A stretch of DNA of 64,000 nt from G963676205 sp964342525 (GTDB lineage: Bacteria; Campylobacterota; Campylobacteria; Campylobacterales; Arcobacteraceae): positions 1 to 64,000 of the forward strand of contig CAYFGQ010000005.1 of assembly GCA_964342525.1 (NCBI GenBank), read 5' to 3'. The notes beneath the pieces are model-generated. The model did no database searches. It was not told the DNA's origin and saw nothing but the letters and a program-made list of their open reading frames with translations. The position numbers were made by a program, and so were the translations under genes. Shown piece after piece: positions 56,229 to 64,000 of the stretch; position 1 is the stretch's first letter; each line of letters starts with the position of its first letter.

Positions 56229-57509
56229 TTATAATGATGATGGATCTGTGATATATCCACTAAGTGCTGAAGCTGCTGCTACTGCTGAGTTTGAAAGATA
56301 AACTTTTGAGCTTCTACTTCCCATTCTACCTACGAAGTTTCTGTTTGTAGTTGAGATACATACTTCATTGTCTCCAAGGATACCCATGTATCCACCAAGA
56401 CATGCACCACATGTTGGGTTAGATACAACCGCACCTGCATCTACTAAGATATCAATATATCCAAGTTTTGTAGCTTCTCTTAGAATCTTTTGTGTTCCTG
56501 GAGTTACGATCATTCTTACATGTTGTGCTATCTTTTTACCATCTAAAATCTCTGAAGCAATTTTAAGGTCACTTAATCTACCATTTGTACATGATCCAAC
56601 AAATACTTGATCAACTTTAATTTCATCTGCTACAGCTTCAGAGATACTATGACCATTTTCTGGTAAGAAAGGATAAGCAACAACTGGCTCTAATGCAGCA
56701 ACATCGATCTCAAGTACTTGTGAATAAACTGCATCCTCATCAGAGTAGTGAAGTTTAGGCTCAGCTCTTAATCCACCATTTGCCTCAGCTCTTTGGTCTA
56801 AGAATTCTTGTGTAGTTTCATCATGAGCTACGATTCCATTTTTTGCACCAGCTTCAATAGCCATGTTACATAATGAGAATCTATCATCCATAGTTAAGTA
56901 TTGGATAGTATCACCTGTAAACTCTAAAGTCTTATAAAGTGCACCATCAACACCGATAAGTCTAATAATCTCAAGGATTAAGTCTTTTCCTGTTACGAAC
57001 TCTTTTGGTTTACCAGTAAATACAACTTTAATAGCTTCAGGTACTTTAAACCAGTTTCCACCAGTGATCATAGCAAATGCTAAGTCAGTACTTCCCATAC
57101 CAGTTGAAAATGCACCTAGAGCTCCGTGTGTACATGTGTGTGAATCAGCACCAATAATTACATCACCTGGTAATACAAGACCTTTTTCAGGTAATAATGC
57201 GTGCTCGATACCCATATCTTTTTCATCAAAAAAGTTTTTTAAATTGTGTTTTGCAGCAAAATCTCTAGAAATTCTAGCTTGATTTGCAGATGCAATATCT
57301 TTTGCAGGGATAAAGTGATCTAGAACGATTGAAAAACCATCTGGATTAGCCAGTTTTTCTGCTCCACTCTCTTCAAATGCTTTAATTGAAATAGGAGTTG
57401 TAATATCGTTTCCGATAACCATATCAATTGGAGATCTAATAATCTCACCAGCATAAACCTCTTTACCTACGTGTTCACTAAAAATTTTTTCTGTTATTGT
57501 TTGACCCAT
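56229..57509 (-). CDS. leuC: 3-isopropylmalate dehydratase large subunit, type 2
   Basis: This 426-residue aconitase-family protein has Fe-S ligands in VGSCTNGR and NPTCGACLGG, with the conserved GADSHTCTHGALGAFSTGMGST. The length is that of the shorter LeuC2/homoaconitase-like class. It isomerises isopropylmalate in leucine synthesis together with LeuD. leuD and other leu genes are not in the window. Confidence 0.92.
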   Translation of the reverse strand: MGQTITEKIFSEHVGKEVYAGEIIRSPIDMVIGNDITTPISIKAFEESGAEKLANPDGFSIVLDHFIPAKDIASANQARISRDFAAKHNLKNFFDEKDMGIEHALLPEKGLVLPGDVIIGADSHTCTHGALGAFSTGMGSTDLAFAMITGGNWFKVPEAIKVVFTGKPKEFVTGKDLILEIIRLIGVDGALYKTLEFTGDTIQYLTMDDRFSLCNMAIEAGAKNGIVAHDETTQEFLDQRAEANGGLRAEPKLHYSDEDAVYSQVLEIDVAALEPVVAYPFLPENGHSISEAVADEIKVDQVFVGSCTNGRLSDLKIASEILDGKKIAQHVRMIVTPGTQKILREATKLGYIDILVDAGAVVSNPTCGACLGGYMGILGDNEVCISTTNRNFVGRMGSRSSKVYLSNSAVAAASALSGYITDPSSL

Positions 57510-57559
57510 ATTTTCTCTTCTTTTGTATTTTATTCGCGATTATATCAAATTTGATATTT

Positions 57560-58036
57560 CTAATCTATTAATTTATCTAAAACAAATTGTTCTAAATCTT
57601 TTTTTTGTACATCTAAAAGAGTTGCCTCTTCATATATCTCATAAACCTTTTTATTATACTCTTCATATGAAAAAAGTGGAAAATGAGTTGCCCAAGCTTC
57701 TCTTATCCTTGTTTTTGCCACTTCATCCTCAAGCCACTCTTTAAAAAGCCCAAAACATACAAATATAAAAGCTGTAAATACTACAGCAGCTATAATCGAT
57801 GCATGACAATCAAGATTCATAAAAAGTGTATGTAAGATAATCGCACCTGGGATAATAAACAAATGAGCTAAAAGTAAAAATACAGTATAAGCCCTACCCA
57901 TTCTCATCCTAAACCCGAGTCTTTTCCCATCAAGATGCATTCCATCATTAAAAAGTTTATTTGCTTGTAAAAGTTGATGAAATAATACTGGCTGTTTAGA
58001 GATATTAAACACATAGTTTATAATTTTTTGTTTCAT
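57560..58036 (-). CDS. Unknown protein with two TM segments
   Basis: A 158-residue protein with membrane segments near 54-75 and 80-98 and a charged C-terminal half (FKEWLEDEVAKTRIREAWATHFPLF). Family unknown. It directly follows the gene at 58037 (adjacent stop and start) and precedes leuC by 50 bp. Confidence 0.68.
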   Translation of the reverse strand: MKQKIINYVFNISKQPVLFHQLLQANKLFNDGMHLDGKRLGFRMRMGRAYTVFLLLAHLFIIPGAIILHTLFMNLDCHASIIAAVVFTAFIFVCFGLFKEWLEDEVAKTRIREAWATHFPLFSYEEYNKKVYEIYEEATLLDVQKKDLEQFVLDKLID

Positions 58037-58489
58037 CTACTTTGTACCCTCAAGTAATTCTTTGTTTTTAACATTCATCTTAAATGCATTCATAGAACGC
58101 TCTTTAAAAGAGTGATCTTTAAAGTATTTCTCAACTGTAGCAATTGGATTTACAAAAAGTATCGACTCATCTACAATGATCTGAAATACTGCAAAAAATG
58201 GAACTTTTACAACAGATCCAAAATTTTCCTTACCAAAACCAGCCTCAAAATAAAAATTATCCTCATCTAATTTGATAGACTCAAATGTATAATTTGAAAG
58301 TACAAAAAGGGAAAACTGTGCTAGTTTATCAGAAATAGAACTAGGTAATTCAGGAGTAAAAGTAAGCCCTTTTATATTTGCAGTAACCGCAAACTCCTCT
58401 CCACTTTCTATTAGGTGTATTATTATATCCCGTGCATGATCGCACATAATGTTTTTATATTCTTCATTTTCTATTATATCTGTAACCAT
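58037..58489 (-). CDS. Unknown soluble protein
   Basis: A 150-residue protein with no signal or membrane segment. It begins MVTDIIENEEYKNIMCDHARDIIIHL; the middle holds beta-rich segments (NFYFEAGFGKENFGSVVKVPFFAVF) that recall SspB/ClpXP-adaptor-like folds, but this is only an impression. It is first in the run leading to leuC and mobA. Confidence 0.68.
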   Translation of the reverse strand: MVTDIIENEEYKNIMCDHARDIIIHLIESGEEFAVTANIKGLTFTPELPSSISDKLAQFSLFVLSNYTFESIKLDEDNFYFEAGFGKENFGSVVKVPFFAVFQIIVDESILFVNPIATVEKYFKDHSFKERSMNAFKMNVKNKELLEGTK

Positions 58490-58555
58490 AAAATGCCTAA
58501 ATTATTTTTATAATATCAATTTAATTTAATTGATTAACGGATATTATACCATATT

Positions 58556-59221
58556 ATGAAGATTATTTTATTAAGCGTTATCATTTTATCCACATTACTT
58601 TGGAGTGATTCAAAAAACAATATACTAAACCTAAATGATCAAGATATCAAACATATCAAACAAAATCCAAAGAAAAAAGAGATCATAAAAAGAATAAAAG
58701 ATTTCAAAAAACTAAAAGCAGATATCACAAAAAATAAAGACAAATACTCAATATTTAAAAAGCTCTCCCGAACAAATAGTTACTTTAATAATATCCTATC
58801 AAAACACGACAAAGTTTCCACAAATACAGAAGATCACTGGGCTACAAGAAAAGAGTTTATCATAAAGGGTCATGGGGATTGTGAGGATTATGCTATCTCA
58901 AAATATTTCACTTTAAAAGAGTTGGATTTTGATGCTGATAAGCTTTATATGATGGTGGTAAAGGTAAGGGGTAGTTTATCTTATCATATGGTTTTGGGCT
59001 ATTTTGATACTAAAGATTCAATTCCTTTGATTTTGGATAATCTTAGTTTTAAGGTTGTTTCTTTGGATAAGAGAAAAGATCTTGAGGTGAAGTTTGTTTT
59101 TAATGAGTATGGGGCTTATATTATGAAGGATAATAGGTTATTTAAGAAGACTCGAATTGATTGGAATGGGGATGATAAGTGGCAGGGGTTATTGGATAGG
59201 GTTTATAAGGAGAATCAGTAG
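58556..59221 (+). CDS. LapG-like transglutaminase-fold cysteine protease
   Basis: This 221-residue protein has a signal peptide (IILLSVIILSTLLWS). GHGDCEDYA holds the catalytic Cys, LSYHMVLGYFD the His and LILDNLS the Asp of the bacterial transglutaminase-like cysteine protease family (peptidase C93). In Pseudomonas LapG cleaves a surface adhesin under c-di-GMP control through LapD. No LapD or adhesin is in this window, although several c-di-GMP genes are. Codon choice changes sharply near 58870: A- and C-ending codons before, G- and T-ending codons after. Confidence 0.87.
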   Translation: MKIILLSVIILSTLLWSDSKNNILNLNDQDIKHIKQNPKKKEIIKRIKDFKKLKADITKNKDKYSIFKKLSRTNSYFNNILSKHDKVSTNTEDHWATRKEFIIKGHGDCEDYAISKYFTLKELDFDADKLYMMVVKVRGSLSYHMVLGYFDTKDSIPLILDNLSFKVVSLDKRKDLEVKFVFNEYGAYIMKDNRLFKKTRIDWNGDDKWQGLLDRVYKENQ

Positions 59222-59326
59222 CTTGGGATAAATTCTCTTAAAAGTAGAATTTGATTCTATTATTTGGGGAATCGGTCGTTTGTTTGGCGATTTTGATATG
59301 CCTTGCTATTATAAATTATACCCAAG
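59222..59326 (+). other. Possible three-stem structured element
   Basis: CTTGGGATAAATT (59222-59234) is roughly complementary to AATTATACCCAAG (59314-59326). Inside are TAGAAT-TTG-ATTCTA (59245-59259) and AATCG/CGATT (59270-59274 with 59288-59292). The arrangement resembles a three-way junction directly after the LapG-like stop. It could be a 3' structure of that mRNA. Confidence 0.35.
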
Positions 59327-59357
59327 ACAAGATAGCTTGGGAGTTAGTGATTGACAT

Positions 59358-59600
59358 TTTGCTTTGACTCCTTTTCACTTTTTTTTCCGGAAAAAAGTAA
59401 ACAAAAACCTCTCTCACCCGAGTTGGAAATGTGCTCCTGAATTTTATTGAAATATTTTCTAGCTCTCAAAACTCGGGAAAAAACTTGCATTTAGCAACTT
59501 TCTTTCCCTCAAACAGTTGAGAGCTTTTTCCGAAAATATTTCAATAAAATTCAGCATTTCCAAAGGGTGAGATTTCTGTTGGTGACGTTCATTTTTGTTT
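59358..59600 (+). repeat. Long structured element, copy B1
   Basis: It starts with a conserved lead (TTTGCTTTGACTCC, then ACTTTTTT/AAAAAAGT around CCGG at 59379-59398). A nested hairpin follows: AAACAAAAA/TTTTTGTTT (59399, 59592), TCTCACCC/GGGTGAGA (59412, 59565), TTGGAAATG/CATTTCCAA (59423, 59555), a one-sided TGCTC bulge, a 22-bp perfect stem (59437-59458 with 59533-59554), AGCTCTCAA/TTGAGAGCT (59461, 59517), and an inner TTGC/GCAA (59485, 59494). Short frames here are by-products of the repeat. Confidence 0.75.
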
Positions 59601-59762
59601 GGATTGTTTGTTTCTCTTAGTTGATGTTCTTTTCCTTTTTCTAATATCTCTAAACTTATCAATCCTCTAAAGTACCAATAAATATATAATCTCTCTTTTA
59701 AAATATTTATTATCTCCAAGTATCTTTCAACTCAAACTAGAATGTCAGTCAAATAAAAGAAA

Positions 59763-59971
59763 TCCACGCTTTGAAAATGCCAAGCTGGAGTAAAATATTT
59801 ACGGTGAAAAGGAGCCACGTGTTTGAGGGAAAGAAAGGTGCCGGGGCGCACCTTTTTTCGTGAGTTTGGCTCCGCAGTAAATATTTTGCTCCAGCTTGGA
59901 AGCACATTTTCATCGGGTGGAGAGGTTTTTGCGCACTTTTTTCCGGTCAAAAAAGTGTGAGGAATCAAAGC
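59763..59971 (-). repeat. Long structured element, copy B2 (inverted)
   Basis: Read on the minus strand it repeats the B1 plan with different stems: GTGGA/TCCAC (59917, 59763), CATTTTCA/TGAAAATG (59905, 59772), a one-sided TGCTT bulge, CCAAGCTGGAG/CTCCAGCTTGG, GTAAATATTTT/AAAATATTTAC, GGAGCCA/TGGCTCC and AGGTGC/GCACCT. The lead TTGCTTTGATTCCT, CCGGAAAAAAGT and CAAAAACCTCTCCACCCGA are shared with B1, as is the loop CTTTCTTTCCCTCAAACA. Spacer 59601-59762 and the tail 59972-60119 show no gene; the latter is the STAND gene's upstream region. Confidence 0.75.
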
Positions 59972-60119
59972 AACGAAACTATACGCACTCCCAATTTATT
60001 TTGTCTAGGAAGAAACTAATAAGAATCCCACAAAATAAATCTACTAAATACACTTTAGTCACTAAAAGATTAAAATTTATTTTGATAGAATAATGAGAAT
60101 ATAACAAAATGAGTTAATT

Positions 60120-62192
60120 ATGGGAAACGAGAATAAAATATTTAAAGGTATCAAAGAAGTATTATCAGATGGAGACTTCTTAAAAGAAGTTATTAAAACT
60201 ATAATAAAACCAAAGTCATTAAATAGTGTAGTTGTATGGTTTGGATTAGGACTAACAATTACATCTTTACTTGATATAGTTACTATTGGAGTTTTAAAAT
60301 CTTTTGGATTAGAAGTTGAAGAATCAACAGATTGGATAGCTGGTATCGGGTTAGTATTTATGGGCTTATCTTTTGAAACTATAAAATTAAGAAAGGAAGA
60401 TAAAGTTCCTGAACATAAAAAGTTAACTGAAAATGATTTAAAAAAATTACTTACTTCTCTTCCTCCGAATGATACTTTTATAGGTAGAGAAAAAGAACTA
60501 AAAGAAATATATAAAAACCTATCTAAAAATAAATCCCTACTTCTATTAAATGGAATAGGAGGAATAGGAAAAACAGCTCTAGCCAAAGAATATACAAATA
60601 GATATATAGATAAATATGATCACATAGCCTTTGTAGAATTTAGTGGAGACATAAAAGACTCTTTGATATCATCTTTAGAATCTCACTTTAAATTAGAAGG
60701 AGATACACTAGATAAAAAATTTACTAATCTAAAAACCAAACTTGCAAATATAAAAGGTAAAAATCTTTTAGTAATAGATGATATAAAAACACAAGACGAT
60801 TTTAATATCATAAAAAAAATAAGTTCAAACTTTGAACTTCTTATCACTTCAAGAAATGAATTTGATGCTATTTATAAACAAAAAGTTGAAACCCTACCTT
60901 TAGAAGAGTCAAAAGAACTTTTCTTTAAATACTACAATACAAATGATAATATCGAACCACTTTTAGAATCGCTAGGATATCATACTCTATTTATAAAACT
61001 TACAGCCCAAACTTTATCTAAAAGCTCACTTCTAACTCCACAAAAAATACAAGAAAGATTTAAAAATGGTGAGTTAAAAACTATTAAAAATAACTCAGAC
61101 TCTAAAACATTTAATATATATCTAGAAGAACTATTTCAAGATAATGATTTAAATGAAAAAGAGATACTTACTTTAAAAAGATTATCTATATTTCCATCTA
61201 TTGAGATAGAGTTTGAATTGCTTCAAGAATTTTTATGTATAGAAGAGGAAGATTTAGATGAGTTTGATTTTATTTTAAATACTTTATCGTCTAAAGGATG
61301 GTTAATAAAAGAGGAAAATAGTTTTAAACTTCATCAAATTATTAAAGAGTTTATTATTGATGAATATAAGGTTAGATTTGAGCATTGTGAAGTTGTGGTT
61401 CAGTTTTTTATAGAAAAACTATATTTAAATCCAGAAGATAATCCAGTAGATAAATTTAAATATCTTAGATATTTAACAAGTATAGATTCTATACTAAAAG
61501 ATAGACATGAAAGGATGGCAACTTTATTTAATAATATGTCTATTATATATAAAGTTATGGGAGAGTTTGAACAGGCATTGGAGTATCAAAAGAAAGATTT
61601 AGAATTAAGTAAAGAGATACTAGGTGACAAACATCCTAATTTAGCAATATCTTATAATAATATCTCTTTAATATATAGAAATATGGGAGAGCTTGATCAG
61701 GCACTACACTTCCAAAAGAAAGCTTTAGAGTTAAAAGAAGAAATACTTAATGATAAACATCCTGATTTAGCATCATCTTATAATAATATCTCTTTGATAT
61801 ATAAAGATATGGGAGAACTTGAAAAAGCACTGGATTATCAAAAGAAAACTCTAGAATTATTTGAAAAGATACTAGGTGACAAACATCCTGATTTAGCAAC
61901 ATCTTATAATAATATTTCTTTGATATATGAAAAATTAGGTGATTTTGAAAATGATTTAAAATATCAAATAAAATCTTTGGAAATAAGAGAAGAAATATTT
62001 AAAGGAAATCATCCAGATTTAGCATTAAGTTATAATAACATTGCTATTTCCTATTTAAATTATAATGATTTAAAAAATGCAAAAACTTATATAGATATGG
62101 CTACAAAGATTAGAAAAGAAATATATAAAAGTGATCATCCCCATCTAATTGCTTCATTAAAAACACAAGCTTACATAAATAGCTTAATCTAA
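60120..62192 (+). CDS. NB-ARC/TPR STAND NTPase with N-terminal membrane segments
   Basis: This 690-residue protein has two hydrophobic segments near 37-55 and 76-94 in the N-terminal domain, then an NB-ARC-like ATPase (FIGREKELKEIYKNL, P-loop GIGGIGKTALAKEY near 145-158, Walker B LLVIDDI, sensor LLITSRNEF). A winged-helix part follows (LSIFPSIEIEFELLQEFL, then LHQIIKEFIIDEY). The C terminus has about five TPR_12 repeats of 42 residues (GDKHPDLATSYNNISLIYE, YQKKTLEL). STAND proteins of this form often recognise phage products through the repeats and act through the N-terminal effector. A membrane effector and a defence role are inference. The gene follows a palindrome-rich stretch and has no operon partner. 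Confidence 0.87.
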   Translation: MGNENKIFKGIKEVLSDGDFLKEVIKTIIKPKSLNSVVVWFGLGLTITSLLDIVTIGVLKSFGLEVEESTDWIAGIGLVFMGLSFETIKLRKEDKVPEHKKLTENDLKKLLTSLPPNDTFIGREKELKEIYKNLSKNKSLLLLNGIGGIGKTALAKEYTNRYIDKYDHIAFVEFSGDIKDSLISSLESHFKLEGDTLDKKFTNLKTKLANIKGKNLLVIDDIKTQDDFNIIKKISSNFELLITSRNEFDAIYKQKVETLPLEESKELFFKYYNTNDNIEPLLESLGYHTLFIKLTAQTLSKSSLLTPQKIQERFKNGELKTIKNNSDSKTFNIYLEELFQDNDLNEKEILTLKRLSIFPSIEIEFELLQEFLCIEEEDLDEFDFILNTLSSKGWLIKEENSFKLHQIIKEFIIDEYKVRFEHCEVVVQFFIEKLYLNPEDNPVDKFKYLRYLTSIDSILKDRHERMATLFNNMSIIYKVMGEFEQALEYQKKDLELSKEILGDKHPNLAISYNNISLIYRNMGELDQALHFQKKALELKEEILNDKHPDLASSYNNISLIYKDMGELEKALDYQKKTLELFEKILGDKHPDLATSYNNISLIYEKLGDFENDLKYQIKSLEIREEIFKGNHPDLALSYNNIAISYLNYNDLKNAKTYIDMATKIRKEIYKSDHPHLIASLKTQAYINSLI

Positions 62193-62203
62193 ATTAAAAC
62201 ACT

Positions 62204-62230
62204 CAAAAGTGCATCCACTCAGCACTTTTG
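62204..62230. terminator. Terminator between the STAND gene and the antiporter
   Basis: CAAAAGTGC and GCACTTTTG (9 bp, 9-nt loop) sit between two convergent genes. Confidence 0.65.
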
Positions 62231-62237
62231 AAACCAC

Positions 62238-63449
62238 CTACTTTATTTCCCCCGCCCTCTTCAAAGCAAATTTAGTCAACAACGGACCAATAGTCTCATG
62301 AATAATAGTAGTAGCCAAAATAGTATTCAAAACAATATGAGTTATCTCATTCTCAGGAAACTCCTTATACAAAATCATAGCAAGCCCCAAAGCAACCCCA
62401 GCCTGAGGTATCAAGGCATAGCCTACATTATCTTTGATTACTGTCTTTGTATCAGATAACCTAGCACCAATATATGTACCAAAAAGTTTACCAAAAGCCC
62501 TAAGCAATACATATACTATAGCTATCTGCCACATGGTGATCAACACATCAAAGTGAGAGCTTGCTCCTGTGATTACGAAAAATAGCATGAAAACAATTGT
62601 GAGATAGCTTTTGCCTAAGTGTTTAAAAATATATTCAAAATATGGTGATTTGTTTGATAAAACTACTCCAAATATCATAACAGATAAAAGAGCCTCTATG
62701 TATATGAAGTGAGATATGCTATATACAAGTAAGACATGACCTATTGCTACACTTAGAGTGTTTTTGTGGTGAACTTTTTTTATTATAAATATTGCAAGTA
62801 AAGCAAAAATGGTTCCCACAAATATTGAGCCGATGATATTATAAAGTAGATGTAAAAAAGTATCTAGGTAGGTATTCATACTATTTATAGTCATTGAGCT
62901 ATATATTGAGGTGCTGATACTATAGTTTATGATTGCTAAAATATCATCTATAGCTACTATTGCTAAAAGAGCTGTTGTTACTATACCTGTGCTTTTGTAT
63001 TCTTCTATCACAGCCAGGGTTGTGGTGGGTGCTGTTGTGGTGGCTAGGGCTCCTAGGAATAGAGAGATTGAAAAATAGAATATAAAGTCTTCAAAGGTGC
63101 TGGTATTTTCTACTAAAAATGGTAGCATAAAATATAAACCTGCTAGGGTTATTATAAAAGTTAGTTGGGCTTGGAAGAAGGTGATATATAGGATTGATTT
63201 TTGCATATGTGCTATTTTTTTGTATTTTATATTTCCACCAATTACAAAGGCTATCAAAGATAGGGATACATCTACTATCCAACTAGTATCAGCTATAAAA
63301 TCTTTTGGAAGTAGATCTAGAAATGAGGGGCTTAAAGCCATACCTATTAATAAATATAAAGTTATTTGGGGTAGTTTTAGTTTTTCTGATAGTTTATTGG
63401 ATATGTATCCTAAGATTAGGATAATACCTATCCAAAAAAAAGATTCCAT
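62238..63449 (-). CDS. Cation:proton antiporter (CPA2/Na+-H+ exchanger family)
   Basis: This 403-residue protein has 12-13 membrane segments. It begins ESFFWIGIILILGYISNKLSEKLKLPQITLYLLIG; VAIDDILAIINYS carries the conserved Asp pair of the ion site. It lacks the C-terminal TrkA domains of KefB/KefC, so it is the short form. The start overlaps the stop of the aminotransferase gene by 1 bp (TAATG). Codon use in the last 70 codons changes to G- and T-ending forms. Confidence 0.88.
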   Translation of the reverse strand: MESFFWIGIILILGYISNKLSEKLKLPQITLYLLIGMALSPSFLDLLPKDFIADTSWIVDVSLSLIAFVIGGNIKYKKIAHMQKSILYITFFQAQLTFIITLAGLYFMLPFLVENTSTFEDFIFYFSISLFLGALATTTAPTTTLAVIEEYKSTGIVTTALLAIVAIDDILAIINYSISTSIYSSMTINSMNTYLDTFLHLLYNIIGSIFVGTIFALLAIFIIKKVHHKNTLSVAIGHVLLVYSISHFIYIEALLSVMIFGVVLSNKSPYFEYIFKHLGKSYLTIVFMLFFVITGASSHFDVLITMWQIAIVYVLLRAFGKLFGTYIGARLSDTKTVIKDNVGYALIPQAGVALGLAMILYKEFPENEITHIVLNTILATTIIHETIGPLLTKFALKRAGEIK

Positions 63450-64000
63450 TACTCTATTTTAAATTTCTTTTTTATATCAAAGCCGATCATTGCGTTTAAA
63501 AGAGCAATTTTATCTGCACTTTTAAGCATATCCACATCGATATCAACCTCTTTTAATGTACCATCTTCTATAAAACGATCCCTTGTGGTTCCTCTTAGAA
63601 GTGGAATCTTTGGGGTATACCAAATACCATCTTTTTCAATAGCGATATTTGCCATACTAGTATCTGTGATGAAACCATTTTTTACTATTATAATCTCATC
63701 ACAATCATTTTTTTGATCATATAGTCTATCTATATTTGATCTATCTACTCTTTTTAAGTAGTAATCGATCAAATCATTATGAATCAATTTAAAAGATTTG
63801 ATTTTCTTTTTTTCGTATGGATAAAAATCCACACTAACAATACCATCTTCATCATATATCACTTTACATCTAAGTAAATCAGCACTAGGAGGATAGATAT
63901 AATCGTATAGATTTATATCTAGTCCAATAGTCCTAGTTACTCTATTATTGTGATACTCTAGATTTAGCACCTCTTCATCAAGGCATTTAATTGTTTCAAA
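63449..64000 (-). CDS. Class IV aminotransferase / aminodeoxychorismate lyase-like (5' end outside window)
   Basis: The frame is open to the window edge, so the N terminus is missing; 183 residues are visible, starting FETIKCLDEEVLNLEYHNNRV. That segment, plus IIVKNGFITDTSMANIAIEKDGIWYTP and LLRGTTRDRFIEDG, fits the PabC-like fold of PLP enzymes. In Campylobacterota such short forms usually accompany pabB for folate synthesis; pabB would be just outside. A GTG at 63970 is internal and should not be taken as the start. Confidence 0.82.
   Translation of the reverse strand, partial: FETIKCLDEEVLNLEYHNNRVTRTIGLDINLYDYIYPPSADLLRCKVIYDEDGIVSVDFYPYEKKKIKSFKLIHNDLIDYYLKRVDRSNIDRLYDQKNDCDEIIIVKNGFITDTSMANIAIEKDGIWYTPKIPLLRGTTRDRFIEDGTLKEVDIDVDMLKSADKIALLNAMIGFDIKKKFKIE

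Noticed and set aside
59459..59719. 86-residue minus-strand ORF in the B1 element
   Set aside because: It lies in the hairpin and adjoining spacer, with no ribosome site and no recognisable protein pattern.
59732..59968. 78-residue minus-strand ORF in the B2 element
   Set aside because: It runs exactly through the palindromic element. The paired stems and the shared loop with B1 explain the sequence better than protein coding.
59896..60093. 65-residue plus-strand ORF before the STAND gene
   Set aside because: It overlaps the B2 element and has low-complexity basic composition.

Overview
The window looks like the chromosome of a Campylobacterota bacterium of the Arcobacter group. The DNA is AT-rich. 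It carries many histidine kinases with the H-box form AHQWRQPL, LutABC lactate oxidation, a TRAP uptake system, c-di-GMP proteins with Cache and PAS sensors, and a type-2 LeuC. The assignment rests on gene content and protein style, not on a database search. There are three 100-N scaffold gaps (21385-21484, 33403-33502, 33637-33736). No rRNA, intact tRNA or CRISPR array was seen.

Layout. 1-1944: 3' part of a phage/plasmid-type family B DNA polymerase. 2121-7609: two paralogous MFS exporters separated by a two-gene module (an unknown coiled-coil protein and an AlbA_2/HATPase protein). 8442-24803: a lactate island. LutABC lie on the plus strand. On the minus strand are a TRAP importer (DctPQM), a large FAD/Fe-S D-lactate dehydrogenase-like protein, a two-component pair, a second kinase paired with a solute-binding protein, and a TAXI-type binding protein. 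25215-33233: two PAS/GGDEF/EAL proteins, an orphan trpB, a DUF4405 membrane protein and ribE. 33298-34596: a 14-bp minisatellite, a small membrane protein, a pseudogene scrap and several hairpins. 34597-43039: Cache kinase, double-receiver protein, amino-acid ABC importer with MarC and LysE exporters, and an EamA transporter. 42692-47276: lspA, glmM, rpsT, prfA, trpS. 47341-52681: lipoprotein, REC-kinase, Cache/PAS/EAL protein. 53025-58489: serS, rpmI-rplT, mobA, leuC and small genes. 58556-62192: LapG-like protease, a 900-bp palindrome-rich stretch, and an NB-ARC/TPR STAND NTPase. 62238-64000: cation/proton antiporter and a class IV aminotransferase cut by the window edge.

The most unusual material is non-coding. 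(1) Three long hairpins (about 100 nt; 1968-2075, 44521-44620, 44624-44726) have unrelated stems but the same 20-nt tip, and in each the G:U pairs fall on the strand that carries the tip in its sense orientation. (2) Two inverted copies of a second long structured element (59358-59600 and 59763-59971) keep their loops and a bulge while their stems change in a compensatory way. (3) Two antisense initiator-tRNA-like sequences sit in frame in the linker of the AlbA_2/HATPase gene. (4) lspA has no ATG/GTG/TTG start and appears to start at ATA or ATT overlapping the glmM stop.
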